Source: Streptomyces sp. RB17
GTDB lineage: Bacteria; Actinomycetota; Actinomycetes; Streptomycetales; Streptomycetaceae
Length of the DNA: 64,000 nt
NCBI RefSeq assembly: GCF_009604455.1
Contig: NZ_WEGL01000007.1
Coordinates: forward strand, 310,001 to 374,000
Direction of reading: 5' to 3'
A program made the position numbers and the translations under genes. Positions 26,231-34,360 of the stretch are shown piece by piece (positions within the stretch are counted from its first letter, which is position 1; each line of letters starts with the position of its first letter). The notes under the pieces were generated by a model. The model saw only the letters and a program-made list of their open reading frames with translations. It searched no databases and had not been told where the DNA came from.

Positions 26231-27006
26231 GCGCCGCCGTACGGATCGACGCCGACAAGGACAGCGGGGTCGCCGTCGTCACCCTCGACCGGCCGCACCG
26301 GCTCAACGCCATCGACCTGGACATGGCTCGCGAACTGAGCCAGGTGTGGCGGGCGTTGCGGTTCGACGACTCCGTGCGGGCCGTCGTGCTCACCGGGGGC
26401 GGGGAGCGGGCGTTCTGCACCGGGATCGACCGGGACGTCGTCGTGCCGCAGCCCTCGTCGCCGTACATGCAGGACGATCCGCTGCTGACCGTCGGGCCGA
26501 AGGCCAATGACCTGTGGAAACCGGTGGTCGCCGCCGTGCACGGGATGGCCTGCGGGGGTGCCTTCTATCTGCTGGGCGAGTGCGAGTTCGTCGTCGCCGA
26601 TGCGACGGCCGTCTTCTTCGATCCGCACACGACGTACGGCATGGTCAGCGCCTACGAGTCGATGCTGATGGCCGCGCGGATGCCGTACGGGGAGGTGGCC
26701 CGGATGGCGCTCATGGGGACGGCCGAGCGGATCTCCGCCCGGCGGGCGTACGAGGTCGGGCTGGTCTCCGAAGTCACCGAGGAGGGCGAGGCGTTGGCGG
26801 CCGCCGTGCGCTGTGCCACCGTCGTCGCCGGGTGTCCGCCCACAGCCGTCCAGGGCACGGTGCGGGCGCTGTGGGCGGCCAGGGAGGCGGCCCTGGCCCG
26901 GGCGTTCGCCCAGGCCCCGCCCCTCATCGCCCTCGGCGGTCTGCCGGCCGAACGGCAGGCGGAGCTGTTCCGGAACAGGGACCGTACCGAGCCGCGGACA
27001 CGGTGA
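26227..27006 (+). CDS. enoyl-CoA hydratase/isomerase (crotonase) family protein
   Basis: 259-residue crotonase-fold protein acting on a CoA ester. The family pattern VVTLDRPHRLNAIDLDMARELSQ and LTGGGERAFCTGIDRD (oxyanion loop) is clear. The second part is divergent: VHGMACGGAFYLLGECEFVVAD keeps one acidic position, but the usual PGAGG/GGxxRL loop is absent, so the exact reaction cannot be predicted. The GTG start overlaps the TGA of the DUF35 gene (GTGA). Last gene of the thiolase operon. Confidence 0.88.
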   Translation: MSAAVRIDADKDSGVAVVTLDRPHRLNAIDLDMARELSQVWRALRFDDSVRAVVLTGGGERAFCTGIDRDVVVPQPSSPYMQDDPLLTVGPKANDLWKPVVAAVHGMACGGAFYLLGECEFVVADATAVFFDPHTTYGMVSAYESMLMAARMPYGEVARMALMGTAERISARRAYEVGLVSEVTEEGEALAAAVRCATVVAGCPPTAVQGTVRALWAAREAALARAFAQAPPLIALGGLPAERQAELFRNRDRTEPRTR

Positions 27007-27124
27007 GTGACCGTATGGCGGGGAACGCGCACCCGGGGTAGCGTCAGGCCTGGGACGGCCGCCGTCTGGAGCCCTTCCGTGACACACCGGTACGACGGCC
27101 GTCACGCCCCTCCCCGCACACTCC

Positions 27125-29470
27125 TCACGCCGTGCGGGCCGTCCCGGTCCCCTTCTCCGCGTCCAGCGCGTACACGCACCGGTCCTTGCTGCACGCGTAC
27201 ACCACGCCGTCCTTGACCACCGGGGAGCCGGTGATCTCGCCGCCGGTCGCGAGCTTCCAGCGCAGGCGGCCGTCGTCGGACTTCAGGGTGTAGAGCAGGT
27301 GGTCCGTGGAGCCGAAGTGGATACGGCCCTCCGCCACCGCCGGGGCGCCCACCACGTCGCCGCCCGCCTGGAAGCGCCACTTGGGCGTGCCGGTGACCGC
27401 GTCCAGGGTGTACAGGCCCTTGCCGCTGCCGACGTGGACGTGCCCGGCGGCGACCAGCACCGGCTCGATCGAGGACCGCGCCTCGGTCGCGATGCGCCAG
27501 CGGTCGCGGCCGTCGGTGGCGTCGAGGGCGTAGACGGTGCCCAGGTAGTCCGCCAGGTAGATGCCGCCGCCCGTCACCGCCGGGCCCGGGGCGAAGGCCG
27601 GCGGGCAGAGGAAGACCGCGGGGGCCTCGAAGTGCCAGCGGACCATGCCGCTCGCCGCCTCGACGGCGAGGACGCGGGTGCCGGCGGAGACGTAGACGTA
27701 ACCGTCGGGGGCGGGGGTCAGGCGGACCGGTACGCCGCCGCAGGAGGCCGCGTCGCCGACCGGGTACGACCAGCGCTCCTCGCCGGTGCGGGCGTCCAGG
27801 GCGCGCAGCCGGGCGTCCTGCCAGACGTAGACCGTGCCGTCGTGGACGAGGGGGCCGGCCTCGGGGGACTCGAAGTCGGTCTGGCAGCCGGCGGTCTCCC
27901 ACAGCTTCTGCCCGCTCGACGCCTCCCAGGCCTGGACGCCGCCGCCGCGGGTGCCGGTGACGACCGTGCCGTGGTCGGCGTTCAGGGAGTACACCCAGGC
28001 GTCCGTGGACAGCCGCCACAGGTCGGTGCCCTCGCGGGCGTCCAGGGCGAACAGGGTGGGGCCGTCGGAGGCGTGGATACGGCCGTCCGCGACCGCCATG
28101 GACCAGGCGACGTCGCGTGTCTTGAACCGGCGGCGGCCGGTGGCCACGTCCAGCGCGTGCACCTCGAAGGAGGTGACGTAGACCAGGTCGCCGTCGACCG
28201 ACGGGGTGCCCCAGACCTCGTTGGACATGCGGAACCGCCAGGGCCGCCAGCCGCTCGCCGTCTCCGGGGGCTGGGGCGGTGCGGGCGGGACGTTCGGGTC
28301 GGGGCCGGTGACGCCGGGGCGGGGGCGGGACCAGTTGGCGACCAGGCCGGCCTCCGGCGGGGGTGCCTTCACGGCGGCGGCGCGGGCGTCGGCGACGCGC
28401 GGGCCGGGGCCGATGGGCACCTGGGCGCCGGCCAGCCGGACCGGGCCGGTGTCGGGGGCGCCGACGGGGACCGGAGCCGGGGCCGGGGGGTCGTACGGGG
28501 GCGGCGGGGGTACGGCCGCGCGTCCGCCGCTCCTCGGGCCGCCGTTCGGGGCGGGGGAGGGCTTCACGGCGGGGCGGCCGCCGCGGCGGGCCTCGATGAG
28601 GGCGACCGCCTTCTCGGGCAGCCAGGCGGAGGCGGTGCCGCTGTCGTCGGAGCCGGAGCCGAAGAGATGGGGAGCCAGCTGGGCCTGGAGGTCGGCCGGG
28701 GTGGGCCGGGCGGCCGCCTCCATCTGCATGCAGACTTCGATGAGCGGGCGCAGCTCGTCGGGCAGGCCGGTCAGGTCCGGGCCCTCGCGCAGCAGCATGA
28801 ACACGGTCTCGACCGGGTTGGCGCCGTGGAAGGGCGGGTGGCCGGTGGCCGCGAAGACCAGCATGGAGCCGAGCGAGAAGACGTCGCTGGCGCCGGTGAC
28901 GCTGCGGGAGTCCTTGGCCTGCTCGGGGGACATGTAGGCGGGGGTGCCGACGGCGACGTTCGTCATGGTCAGCCGGGTGTTGGAGACACCGGAGGCGATG
29001 CCGAAGTCGATCACCCGGGGGCCGTCCTCGACCACGAGCACGTTGGACGGCTTCAGGTCACGGTGGACCAGCCCCGCGCCGTGGATGGACTGCAGGGCTT
29101 CCGCCACGCCCGCGGCGAGCCAGCGCACGGCCTGGGCCGGGAGCGGCCCGCAGTCGTTCACTATCTCCTCGAGCGAGGGCGCCGGGACGTACGCGGTCGC
29201 CAGCCAGGGCACGGCGGCGCGCGGGTCGGCGTCGACCACGGCGGCCGTGTAGAAGCCGGAGACCGCGCGGGCCGCCTCCACCTCGCGCGTGAAGCGGACC
29301 CGGAAGAGCTGGTCCTCCGCCAGCTCGGTGCGCACCGTCTTGATCGCCACGCGCCGGCCGGACGCCGAGCGCGCGAGATAGACCAGCCCCATGCCGCCGG
29401 CGCCCAGCCGGCCCAGCACCTCGAACGGCCCGATCCGCCGCGGATCGTGCTGCGTCAGCTGATCCACCAC
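27125..29470 (-). CDS. afsK: AfsK, membrane-associated Ser/Thr protein kinase with PQQ-type beta-propeller
   Basis: 781-residue kinase that in S. coelicolor phosphorylates AfsR. Kinase domain residues 16-280: GRLGAGGMG, catalytic K44, HRDLKPSN (136-143), DFG 155-157, APE-loop equivalent GTPAYMSPE. With the first GTG (29470) as start, the activation-loop Thr of TRLTMTNVA is residue 168, the known AfsK autophosphorylation site, which decides the start. A Pro-rich linker (about 330-430) is followed by a C-terminal propeller of PQQ/YVTN-like repeats ([14 protein letters not shown]). GGGGAGG precedes the start. Confidence 0.95.
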   Translation of the reverse strand: MVDQLTQHDPRRIGPFEVLGRLGAGGMGLVYLARSASGRRVAIKTVRTELAEDQLFRVRFTREVEAARAVSGFYTAAVVDADPRAAVPWLATAYVPAPSLEEIVNDCGPLPAQAVRWLAAGVAEALQSIHGAGLVHRDLKPSNVLVVEDGPRVIDFGIASGVSNTRLTMTNVAVGTPAYMSPEQAKDSRSVTGASDVFSLGSMLVFAATGHPPFHGANPVETVFMLLREGPDLTGLPDELRPLIEVCMQMEAAARPTPADLQAQLAPHLFGSGSDDSGTASAWLPEKAVALIEARRGGRPAVKPSPAPNGGPRSGGRAAVPPPPPYDPPAPAPVPVGAPDTGPVRLAGAQVPIGPGPRVADARAAAVKAPPPEAGLVANWSRPRPGVTGPDPNVPPAPPQPPETASGWRPWRFRMSNEVWGTPSVDGDLVYVTSFEVHALDVATGRRRFKTRDVAWSMAVADGRIHASDGPTLFALDAREGTDLWRLSTDAWVYSLNADHGTVVTGTRGGGVQAWEASSGQKLWETAGCQTDFESPEAGPLVHDGTVYVWQDARLRALDARTGEERWSYPVGDAASCGGVPVRLTPAPDGYVYVSAGTRVLAVEAASGMVRWHFEAPAVFLCPPAFAPGPAVTGGGIYLADYLGTVYALDATDGRDRWRIATEARSSIEPVLVAAGHVHVGSGKGLYTLDAVTGTPKWRFQAGGDVVGAPAVAEGRIHFGSTDHLLYTLKSDDGRLRWKLATGGEITGSPVVKDGVVYACSKDRCVYALDAEKGTGTARTA

Positions 29471-29649
29471 TTGCCTGCCACCTCCCCGTACGAGCCGCGC
29501 CACCCACATATGTACGCGACCGAAGTGCAGCGTCTCACCACCGCACCGCCGCGGCGGCACGCACCCCAGATTCTTCCTGGCCGGGCGCCCGGTTGCGAAC
29601 CCGGCGACCTTCGGGGTGTCTCACCATCTATCACCCCAAAGCGGACGTA

Positions 29650-30444
29650 TCACCGCTGCAGCAGTGCGAACGACGCCCCCTGATTGTCGGTGACGACGGC
29701 CACTCGTCCGTACGACGCCTCGAAGGGTGGCGCCTGCACCCGGCCGCCGAGCCGCTGTACGGCCCCGAGCGCGTCGTCCAGCTCGGTGACGCGGAAGTGG
29801 GTGAGGAAGTGCGGGGGCATCTCGGCCGGGAACACCTCGGTGACCTCGGCGCGGCCGAAGTCCGGCGCGGCACCGGCGCCGAACAGGGCGTCGTGGAAGA
29901 GGGCGCCGTAGAAGGCGTTGGCGGCGGTGGTGTCCCGGGTGTACAGCTGGGCCCAGACGAAGGTGCCGGGCTCGTGCCGCCGCCCGAAGCCCCGGTGACG
30001 GCCCGGCTGCCACAGGGCGAACACCGCGCCCTCGGGATCGGCGGCGAGCGCGGCCACCCCGAGGTCGCCCACCGGGAACGGGGCCATGACCACCTGCCCG
30101 CCGGCCGCGGTGATCCGCCGGCCGAGGGCCTCGGCGTCCGGGGTGGCGAAGGACACCGTCCAGACGGTGGGCATACGGCCGTCGATCTTGGGAGCCAGCG
30201 AGGCGACGAGCGCCCCCTCCAGCAGGGCCCACACCGAGGAGCCGTAGGCGTCCTCGAAGGTCCACCCGAAGAGCTCACCGTAGAACCGCTTGCCCGCCTC
30301 GACGTCGGAGAGCCGGGCGTCCACCCAGCAGGGCGCACCCTCCCCGTACGTCTCTTCCGCCTCCACCACCTCTGCGTCGATAACGTCTTCCGCCTCTTCG
30401 GCCTCTTCCGCCTCTTCATTCCCGGATGCCCTGTTTTCGGCCAT
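29650..30444 (-). CDS. two-domain VOC (glyoxalase/bleomycin-resistance) family protein
   Basis: 264 residues comprising an acidic low-complexity N terminus (repeated EEAEEAEED-type units coded by a 12-bp tandem repeat near 30387-30420) and two VOC domains. The first begins PCWVDARLSDVEAGKRFYGELFGW and the second GTFVWAQLYTRDTTAANAFYGALF. VOC proteins bind metal and small ligands; the specific role is unknown. Similar two-domain proteins are common in Streptomyces. Divergent from the TetR gene. Confidence 0.88.
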   Translation of the reverse strand: MAENRASGNEEAEEAEEAEDVIDAEVVEAEETYGEGAPCWVDARLSDVEAGKRFYGELFGWTFEDAYGSSVWALLEGALVASLAPKIDGRMPTVWTVSFATPDAEALGRRITAAGGQVVMAPFPVGDLGVAALAADPEGAVFALWQPGRHRGFGRRHEPGTFVWAQLYTRDTTAANAFYGALFHDALFGAGAAPDFGRAEVTEVFPAEMPPHFLTHFRVTELDDALGAVQRLGGRVQAPPFEASYGRVAVVTDNQGASFALLQR

Positions 30445-30566
30445 GTCGTCAAAGTAACCGGGCCGCGCACACCGCGCAGACCAGGCACACCACTCTCAGA
30501 GCACCCGTGCACCCCATTTGCAGTCGGCCGAATCGCGCTCCGATCACCCGTCGGTAAGCTGACGGC

Positions 30567-31214
30567 ATGACAGGACAAGTGCGTACCGTCGACGGCCGCG
30601 TGGCCGGCCGGCGTGGGCAGGCGACCCGGCAGAAGCTGCTCGACTGCCTCAGCGAGATGCTCAGCTCCTCCCCCTATCGGGACGTCAAGGTCATCGATGT
30701 CGCCCGGAAGGCGGGAACTTCACCCGCGACCTTCTACCAGTACTTCCCCGACGTCGAAGGCGCCGTCCTGGAGATCGCCGAGCAAATGGCGGCCGAGGGC
30801 GCCGGATTGACGGAACTGGTCCAGGGGCGGTCCTGGGCCGGTAAGTCGGGATGGCAGACCGCGCAGGAACTCGTGGAGGGATTCCTGGAGTTCTGGCGCA
30901 AGAACGACGCGATCCTGCGGGTCGTCGACCTCGGCGCGGCCGAGGGGGACAAACGCTTCTACAAGATCCGCATGAAGATCCTGAACTCTGTGAACAACTC
31001 CCTCGCCGAATCCATCACCGAGTTGCAGTCCAAGGGGAGGGTCGACAAGGACGTGAACCCGGCGGCGGTGGCCGGCTCGCTGGTCGCGATGCTCGCGGCG
31101 GTGGCGGCGCACCAGAAGGGTTTCTCGTCCTGGGGCGTGAAGCAGGCCGAACTCAAGCCGAATCTTGCGCTGTTGGTGCACCTGGGAGTGACCGGGAAGA
31201 AGCCGAGCAAGTAG
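30567..31214 (+). CDS. TetR/AcrR-family transcriptional regulator (candidate regulator of the palindrome regulon)
   Basis: 215-residue TetR-type repressor. The N-terminal DNA-binding domain (residues 18-65) contains ATRQKLLDCLSEML and the helix-turn-helix IDVARKAGTSPATFYQYFPD. The remainder is a helical ligand-binding domain of unknown specificity. It is the only TetR protein in the window and lies amid the operons carrying the 19-bp palindrome, so it is the best candidate to bind it. A weak half-match to the palindrome overlaps its own start (30557-30575), and TAAGCT 6 nt before the ATG suggests a leaderless mRNA. Confidence 0.9.
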   Translation: MTGQVRTVDGRVAGRRGQATRQKLLDCLSEMLSSSPYRDVKVIDVARKAGTSPATFYQYFPDVEGAVLEIAEQMAAEGAGLTELVQGRSWAGKSGWQTAQELVEGFLEFWRKNDAILRVVDLGAAEGDKRFYKIRMKILNSVNNSLAESITELQSKGRVDKDVNPAAVAGSLVAMLAAVAAHQKGFSSWGVKQAELKPNLALLVHLGVTGKKPSK

Positions 31215-31258
31215 CACACGGCTTCCGCCCCTTCTTTATCCCATACCAAGTCCTGTCT

Positions 31259-31296
31259 GGCAGGCGGCAGTTCACCGAGGTGAGCTGCCGCCTGCC
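31259..31296. terminator. bidirectional hairpin between TetR and Lrp genes
   Basis: GGCAGGCGGCAG (31259-31270) pairs perfectly with CTGCCGCCTGCC (31285-31296), 12 bp, with a further inner TCACC/GGTGA pairing. It lies between the convergent stops at 31214 and 31300, so it should terminate both transcripts. Confidence 0.75.
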
Positions 31297-31299
31297 GTG

Positions 31300-31752
31300 T
31301 TACGCGGGCAGCGGCCGGTCCCGCACCACATGCTTCATCACCAGCGTCGAGGTCAGTCGCTGCACCCCCGGCAGGGTCGCCAGCCGCTCGTCGTAGAGCC
31401 GCTGGAAGGCCGCGAGGTCGGCGGTGGCCACCCGGAGCAGATAGTCGGGCTCGCCGAACAGCCGCTGGGCGTCGAGCACGTGCTCCAGCTCGCCGACGGC
31501 CCGCTCGAACTCGGCGACCGTGTCGCGGTCCTCCTGCCGCATCGACACGAAGACCAGCGCCTCGAAGTTCAGCCCGAGCGCCGTCGCGTCCACCACCGCC
31601 CGGTAGCCCTGGATGGCACCGGAGCGCTCCAGCTCGCGCAGCCGACGGTGGCAGGGCGAGACGCTCAGACGCACCCGGGCGGCCAGCTCGGTCACGGTCA
31701 GCCGCCCGTCCTGCTGCAGCTCGGCAAGGATTTTCCGGTCCATGTCGTCCAT
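31300..31752 (-). CDS. Lrp/AsnC-family transcriptional regulator
   Basis: 150-residue feast/famine regulator with an N-terminal HTH (MDDMDRKILAELQQDGRLTVTELAARV, LSVSPCHRRLRELE) and a C-terminal RAM ligand-sensing domain (GLNFEALVFVSM to VLDAQRLFGEPDYLLRV). The ATG at 31752 has AGGAAGG upstream; the open frame to 31836 runs through the promoter. It is divergent from a LysE exporter gene, the usual arrangement in which the Lrp protein controls amino-acid export. Confidence 0.93.
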   Translation of the reverse strand: MDDMDRKILAELQQDGRLTVTELAARVRLSVSPCHRRLRELERSGAIQGYRAVVDATALGLNFEALVFVSMRQEDRDTVAEFERAVGELEHVLDAQRLFGEPDYLLRVATADLAAFQRLYDERLATLPGVQRLTSTLVMKHVVRDRPLPA

Positions 31753-31821
31753 GAGACAGACCTTCCTCCGATATAGGCTACGGCGGGCAAACTTCGGGAA
31801 CACTTTCGGGCCAATCACGCC

Positions 31822-31827
31822 TAATGT
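31822..31827 (+). promoter_or_regulatory. -10 element of a leaderless lysE-type transcript
   Basis: TAATGT, a good -10 hexamer, ends 7 nt before the ATG at 31835, so transcription would start at or next to the start codon. No ribosome-binding site is present. Confidence 0.5.
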
Positions 31828-31834
31828 CCCCGGC

Positions 31835-32452
31835 ATGGACTCGGGACTGCTCTTCTCCTACCTCGCTGTGGACCTGCTGCTGGTGTGCGTACCGGGCGCC
31901 GACTGGGCGTATGTGATCGCGACCGCGCTGCGCCGCGGCTCGGTGCCGCGCGCGGTGGCCGGCCTGGTCAGCGGCTACGCCCTGCACACGGCCCTGGCGA
32001 CGGCGGGTCTCGCGGTCCTGGTGGCGGGCTCGCCGAAGCTGCTGACGGCCCTGACGGTGGCGGGCGCCGGTTACCTGCTGTGGCTCGGCTGGGGCGTGCT
32101 GCGCCGGCCGGCGGTGCCGGGCGCCATGGAGGAGCCCTCCCCCGACGGGCGCCTCTTCCTGCGCGGCGCCACGATCAGCGGCCTCAACCCCAAGGGCCTG
32201 CTGCTCTACCTCTCCGTCCTCCCCCAGTTCCTCACCCTGCACGGCGCCCACCTGCCCGTCCCGGTCCAGACGGCGGCCCTCGGACTGCTCCACATGGCCT
32301 GCTGCGCGGCCGTCTACCTCACCGTCGGCGCGGTGTCGCGTGCGCTGCTCTCGGCGAGGCCGGCTGCGGCCCGGGCGGTTGCGCGGACGTCGGGGGCGGC
32401 GATGGTGGGGATCGGAGCGGTGCTCCTGGCGGAGCGCCTGGCCGGGGTTTAG
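31835..32452 (+). CDS. LysE/RhtB-family amino-acid exporter
   Basis: 205-residue inner-membrane protein with about six hydrophobic segments. The N terminus LLLVCVPGADWAYVIATALRRG and the following SGYALHTALATAGLAVL, plus ISGLNPKGLLLYLSVLPQF, are signatures of LysE/RhtB exporters. Exports an unidentified amino acid or derivative. Divergent from its probable regulator (Lrp). Confidence 0.92.
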   Translation: MDSGLLFSYLAVDLLLVCVPGADWAYVIATALRRGSVPRAVAGLVSGYALHTALATAGLAVLVAGSPKLLTALTVAGAGYLLWLGWGVLRRPAVPGAMEEPSPDGRLFLRGATISGLNPKGLLLYLSVLPQFLTLHGAHLPVPVQTAALGLLHMACCAAVYLTVGAVSRALLSARPAAARAVARTSGAAMVGIGAVLLAERLAGV

Positions 32453-32485
32453 CGCCGCAGGGGGTGCCACTGGATGCCGTCGGGC

Positions 32486-32541
32486 GTCTGCGGGTCCGTC
32501 GCGGCTGGTCGCGCCGTTCCCCGCGCCCCTTCAGGGCGCTT
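32486..32541. repeat. Streptomyces hairpin repeat, copy A
   Basis: Contains GCGGCTGGTCGCGC, GTTCCCCGCGCCCC and a hairpin GCGCCC/GGGCGC (32523-32528 with 32534-32539). The same element recurs at 37373-37466 and, on the other strand, at 52021-52110. It lies between convergent genes, and the DDN gene stop codon falls within the hairpin. Confidence 0.7.
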
Positions 32542-33004
32542 GAGTGAGCCGGAACAGGCGGATTTGCCTCGTCACGCGGCCCTGATATGCGGCGTACGGC
32601 GGCCAGAACGCGAGGACCGCCCGCCACGCTGCCGCCCGCTCCTCCCCTGCCAGCAGTCGAGCGGTGACCGGAATGTCGTGCCCCTTCCAGCTGATGGAGG
32701 CGTCGGGGTGGGCCAGCAGATTGTGGGTCCACGCCGGATGCCCGGGCCGGCCGAAGTTGGATCCGACGAGGAGCCAGCTCTTGCCGTCCGGCTCCGGCAT
32801 GCAGGCCAGCGGGGTGCGGCGGGGCAGGCCGCTGCGGGCGCCGATGGAGGTGAGGAGCACGCCGGGCAGCATCTGGGTGCTGAGCAGGAACCGGCCCCGG
32901 GTGAGCCGGTGGACCGCCCGGTCGAGCGCCGGGATCACATGGGGCGCGACCTTCGCGAACGCGCGCGTCGAGGACACCTTCTGCACCAGCCGGACGCCGA
33001 TCAC
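32531..33004 (-). CDS. DDN-type deazaflavin (F420)-dependent nitroreductase-family protein
   Basis: 157-residue split-barrel protein. Family markers are VLLTSIGARSGLPRRTPLAC, WLLVGSNFGRPGHPAWTHNLLAHPDASI and the helix WRAVLAFWPPYAAYQGR. Probably uses F420H2; substrate unknown. The start overlaps the stop of the acyl-CoA dehydrogenase by 4 bp, so this F420 protein belongs to a CoA-catabolic operon under the palindrome. Its last codons run into hairpin repeat copy A. Confidence 0.87.
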   Translation of the reverse strand: MIGVRLVQKVSSTRAFAKVAPHVIPALDRAVHRLTRGRFLLSTQMLPGVLLTSIGARSGLPRRTPLACMPEPDGKSWLLVGSNFGRPGHPAWTHNLLAHPDASISWKGHDIPVTARLLAGEERAAAWRAVLAFWPPYAAYQGRVTRQIRLFRLTQAP

Positions 33005-34239
33005 ACCGTCACCGCCCCGCCCGCGAAGAGACCGGCGACCTCGGCGGCCCGGTCCCGCAGCCGGTGCACGGGCCCGAACAGCAGCTCGTCCCCGGCGGCC
33101 CGCTTGAAGTACAGCTGGGCGTCGTGCTCCCAGGTGAACCCGATCCCCCCGTGCAGCTGGATCCCCTCGGCGGCGGCACTGCGCAACGCCTCCAGGGCCT
33201 GAGCGAGCGCGAGCCCACCACTTCGTTCACCCTCAGCGGGTGGGAACCCGGACGCCGAAGGCGCAGCCGAGGCGGGCCCGGCGCCGGCGCCGCAGGCCCA
33301 CGCGGCGTAGTACGCACCCGACCGAGCCGCCTGCACCCCCACATACACATCCGCCAGCCGATGCTTCACCGCCTGGAAGGACCCCACCGGCCGCCCGAAC
33401 TGCTCACGCCGGCCGACGTATTCCACGGTCCGCTCCAGTACCCGCTCCGCCGCTCCGACGGCCTCGCAGGCGAGCACGGCGGCGGCCTGGTCCCCGAGCG
33501 CGGCGAGGGCGGGCAGCACATCCGTGTCCTCCTCGCCGAGCAACTCACCTCGCACTTCCCGCAGTTGTACCCGCCCCTGGGCCCGCGTCGCGTCCAGCGC
33601 GGTCTGCCGGGTCCGTACGACACCGGGCGCGTCCCCGGCCACCAGGAACAGCAGGGTTCGCGACCGCGCGAAGCCCCCGGTGTGCGCGGCGACGAGCAGC
33701 AGTCCCGCGCTGTGCCCGTCCAGTACCTGGTCGACCTCCCCGTACAGCCGCCAGTCACCGTCGGTCTGCCGGGCCTGGACACCGCCGGCCCGTCCGCCAC
33801 CGGCGGAGTAGGTGCCGTTGTCGCAGGTCAGGGCGAGGGCCGTGGTCAGGGACGGGCCGGGGACGGCGAGGGTGGCGGTGAGCGCGCCGGCGGCGAGGCG
33901 GGGCAGCAGCTCGGCGCGCTGGGCCTCCGTGCCGAGGGCGAGGATCAGCGGGGCGGCGAGGACGGAGGTGGCGAGCAGCGGGGAGGGGGCCAGCACCCGG
34001 CCGGTCTCCTCGCACGCGAGGGCGAGTTCGGTGACCGAGCAGCCGACGCCGCCGTACCGCTCGGGCAGGGCGAGCCCCGGCAGGCCGAGCTGGTCGGCGA
34101 GGGCCGACCACAGGAGGGGCTCGTGTCCGCCCGGGCTGTCGACGGCGGTGCGCAGCTCGGGCGAGCCGCACCGCTTGTGCAGCAACTCGCGCAGGGTGCG
34201 GCGGATCTCGTCCTGCTCGGCGGTCAGGCGTGTGTCCAT
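33001..34239 (-). CDS. acyl-CoA dehydrogenase
   Basis: 412-residue ACAD-family flavoprotein introducing an alpha-beta double bond in an acyl-CoA. The N-terminal helical domain begins LTAEQDEIRRTLRELL; the C-terminal part has VEYVGRREQFGRPVGSFQAVKHRLADVYV and IQLHGGIGFTWEHDAQLYFKRA. The middle is poorly conserved and no catalytic Glu can be assigned by eye, as in the non-catalytic half of heteromeric FadE pairs. First gene of a two-gene operon with the DDN protein; palindrome site 4a is 26 bp upstream. Confidence 0.9.
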   Translation of the reverse strand: MDTRLTAEQDEIRRTLRELLHKRCGSPELRTAVDSPGGHEPLLWSALADQLGLPGLALPERYGGVGCSVTELALACEETGRVLAPSPLLATSVLAAPLILALGTEAQRAELLPRLAAGALTATLAVPGPSLTTALALTCDNGTYSAGGGRAGGVQARQTDGDWRLYGEVDQVLDGHSAGLLLVAAHTGGFARSRTLLFLVAGDAPGVVRTRQTALDATRAQGRVQLREVRGELLGEEDTDVLPALAALGDQAAAVLACEAVGAAERVLERTVEYVGRREQFGRPVGSFQAVKHRLADVYVGVQAARSGAYYAAWACGAGAGPASAAPSASGFPPAEGERSGGLALAQALEALRSAAAEGIQLHGGIGFTWEHDAQLYFKRAAGDELLFGPVHRLRDRAAEVAGLFAGGAVTV

Positions 34240-34265
34240 GGCGGGTCCTCATCCCTCCCGAGCCG

Positions 34266-34284
34266 ATCTGACGGACCGTCATAT
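34266..34284. promoter_or_regulatory. regulon palindrome, site 4a
   Basis: ATCTGACGGACCGTCATAT; one mismatch outside the centre. In the divergent gap between the acyl-CoA dehydrogenase (start 34239) and the second Ltp-type thiolase. Confidence 0.8.
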
Positions 34285-34339
34285 TAGGACGCGGCGACGG
34301 GGATGCCCAGGGTCACGAACACCTGCCGCGAACCGCAGT

Positions 34340-34358
34340 AGCTGATGTACCGTCAGAT
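34340..34358. promoter_or_regulatory. regulon palindrome, site 4b
   Basis: AGCTGATGTACCGTCAGAT; the right half is perfect. It ends 2 bp before the thiolase ATG, leaving no room for a ribosome-binding site. TACCGT inside the site could serve as -10 of a leaderless transcript. Confidence 0.7.
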
Positions 34359-34360
34359 TC

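Noticed and set aside
29580-29620. tRNA-like 3' arm (CGGTTGCGAACCCG) upstream of afsK
   Set aside because: The T-loop invariant A is missing, the stem does not pair properly, and no acceptor or anticodon arm is present; not a tRNA.
30557-30575. Palindrome-like sequence over the TetR start (AGCTGACGGCATGACAGGA)
   Set aside because: Only the left arm matches; six mismatches plus the centre. Not counted among the 14 sites, though mentioned as possible autoregulation.
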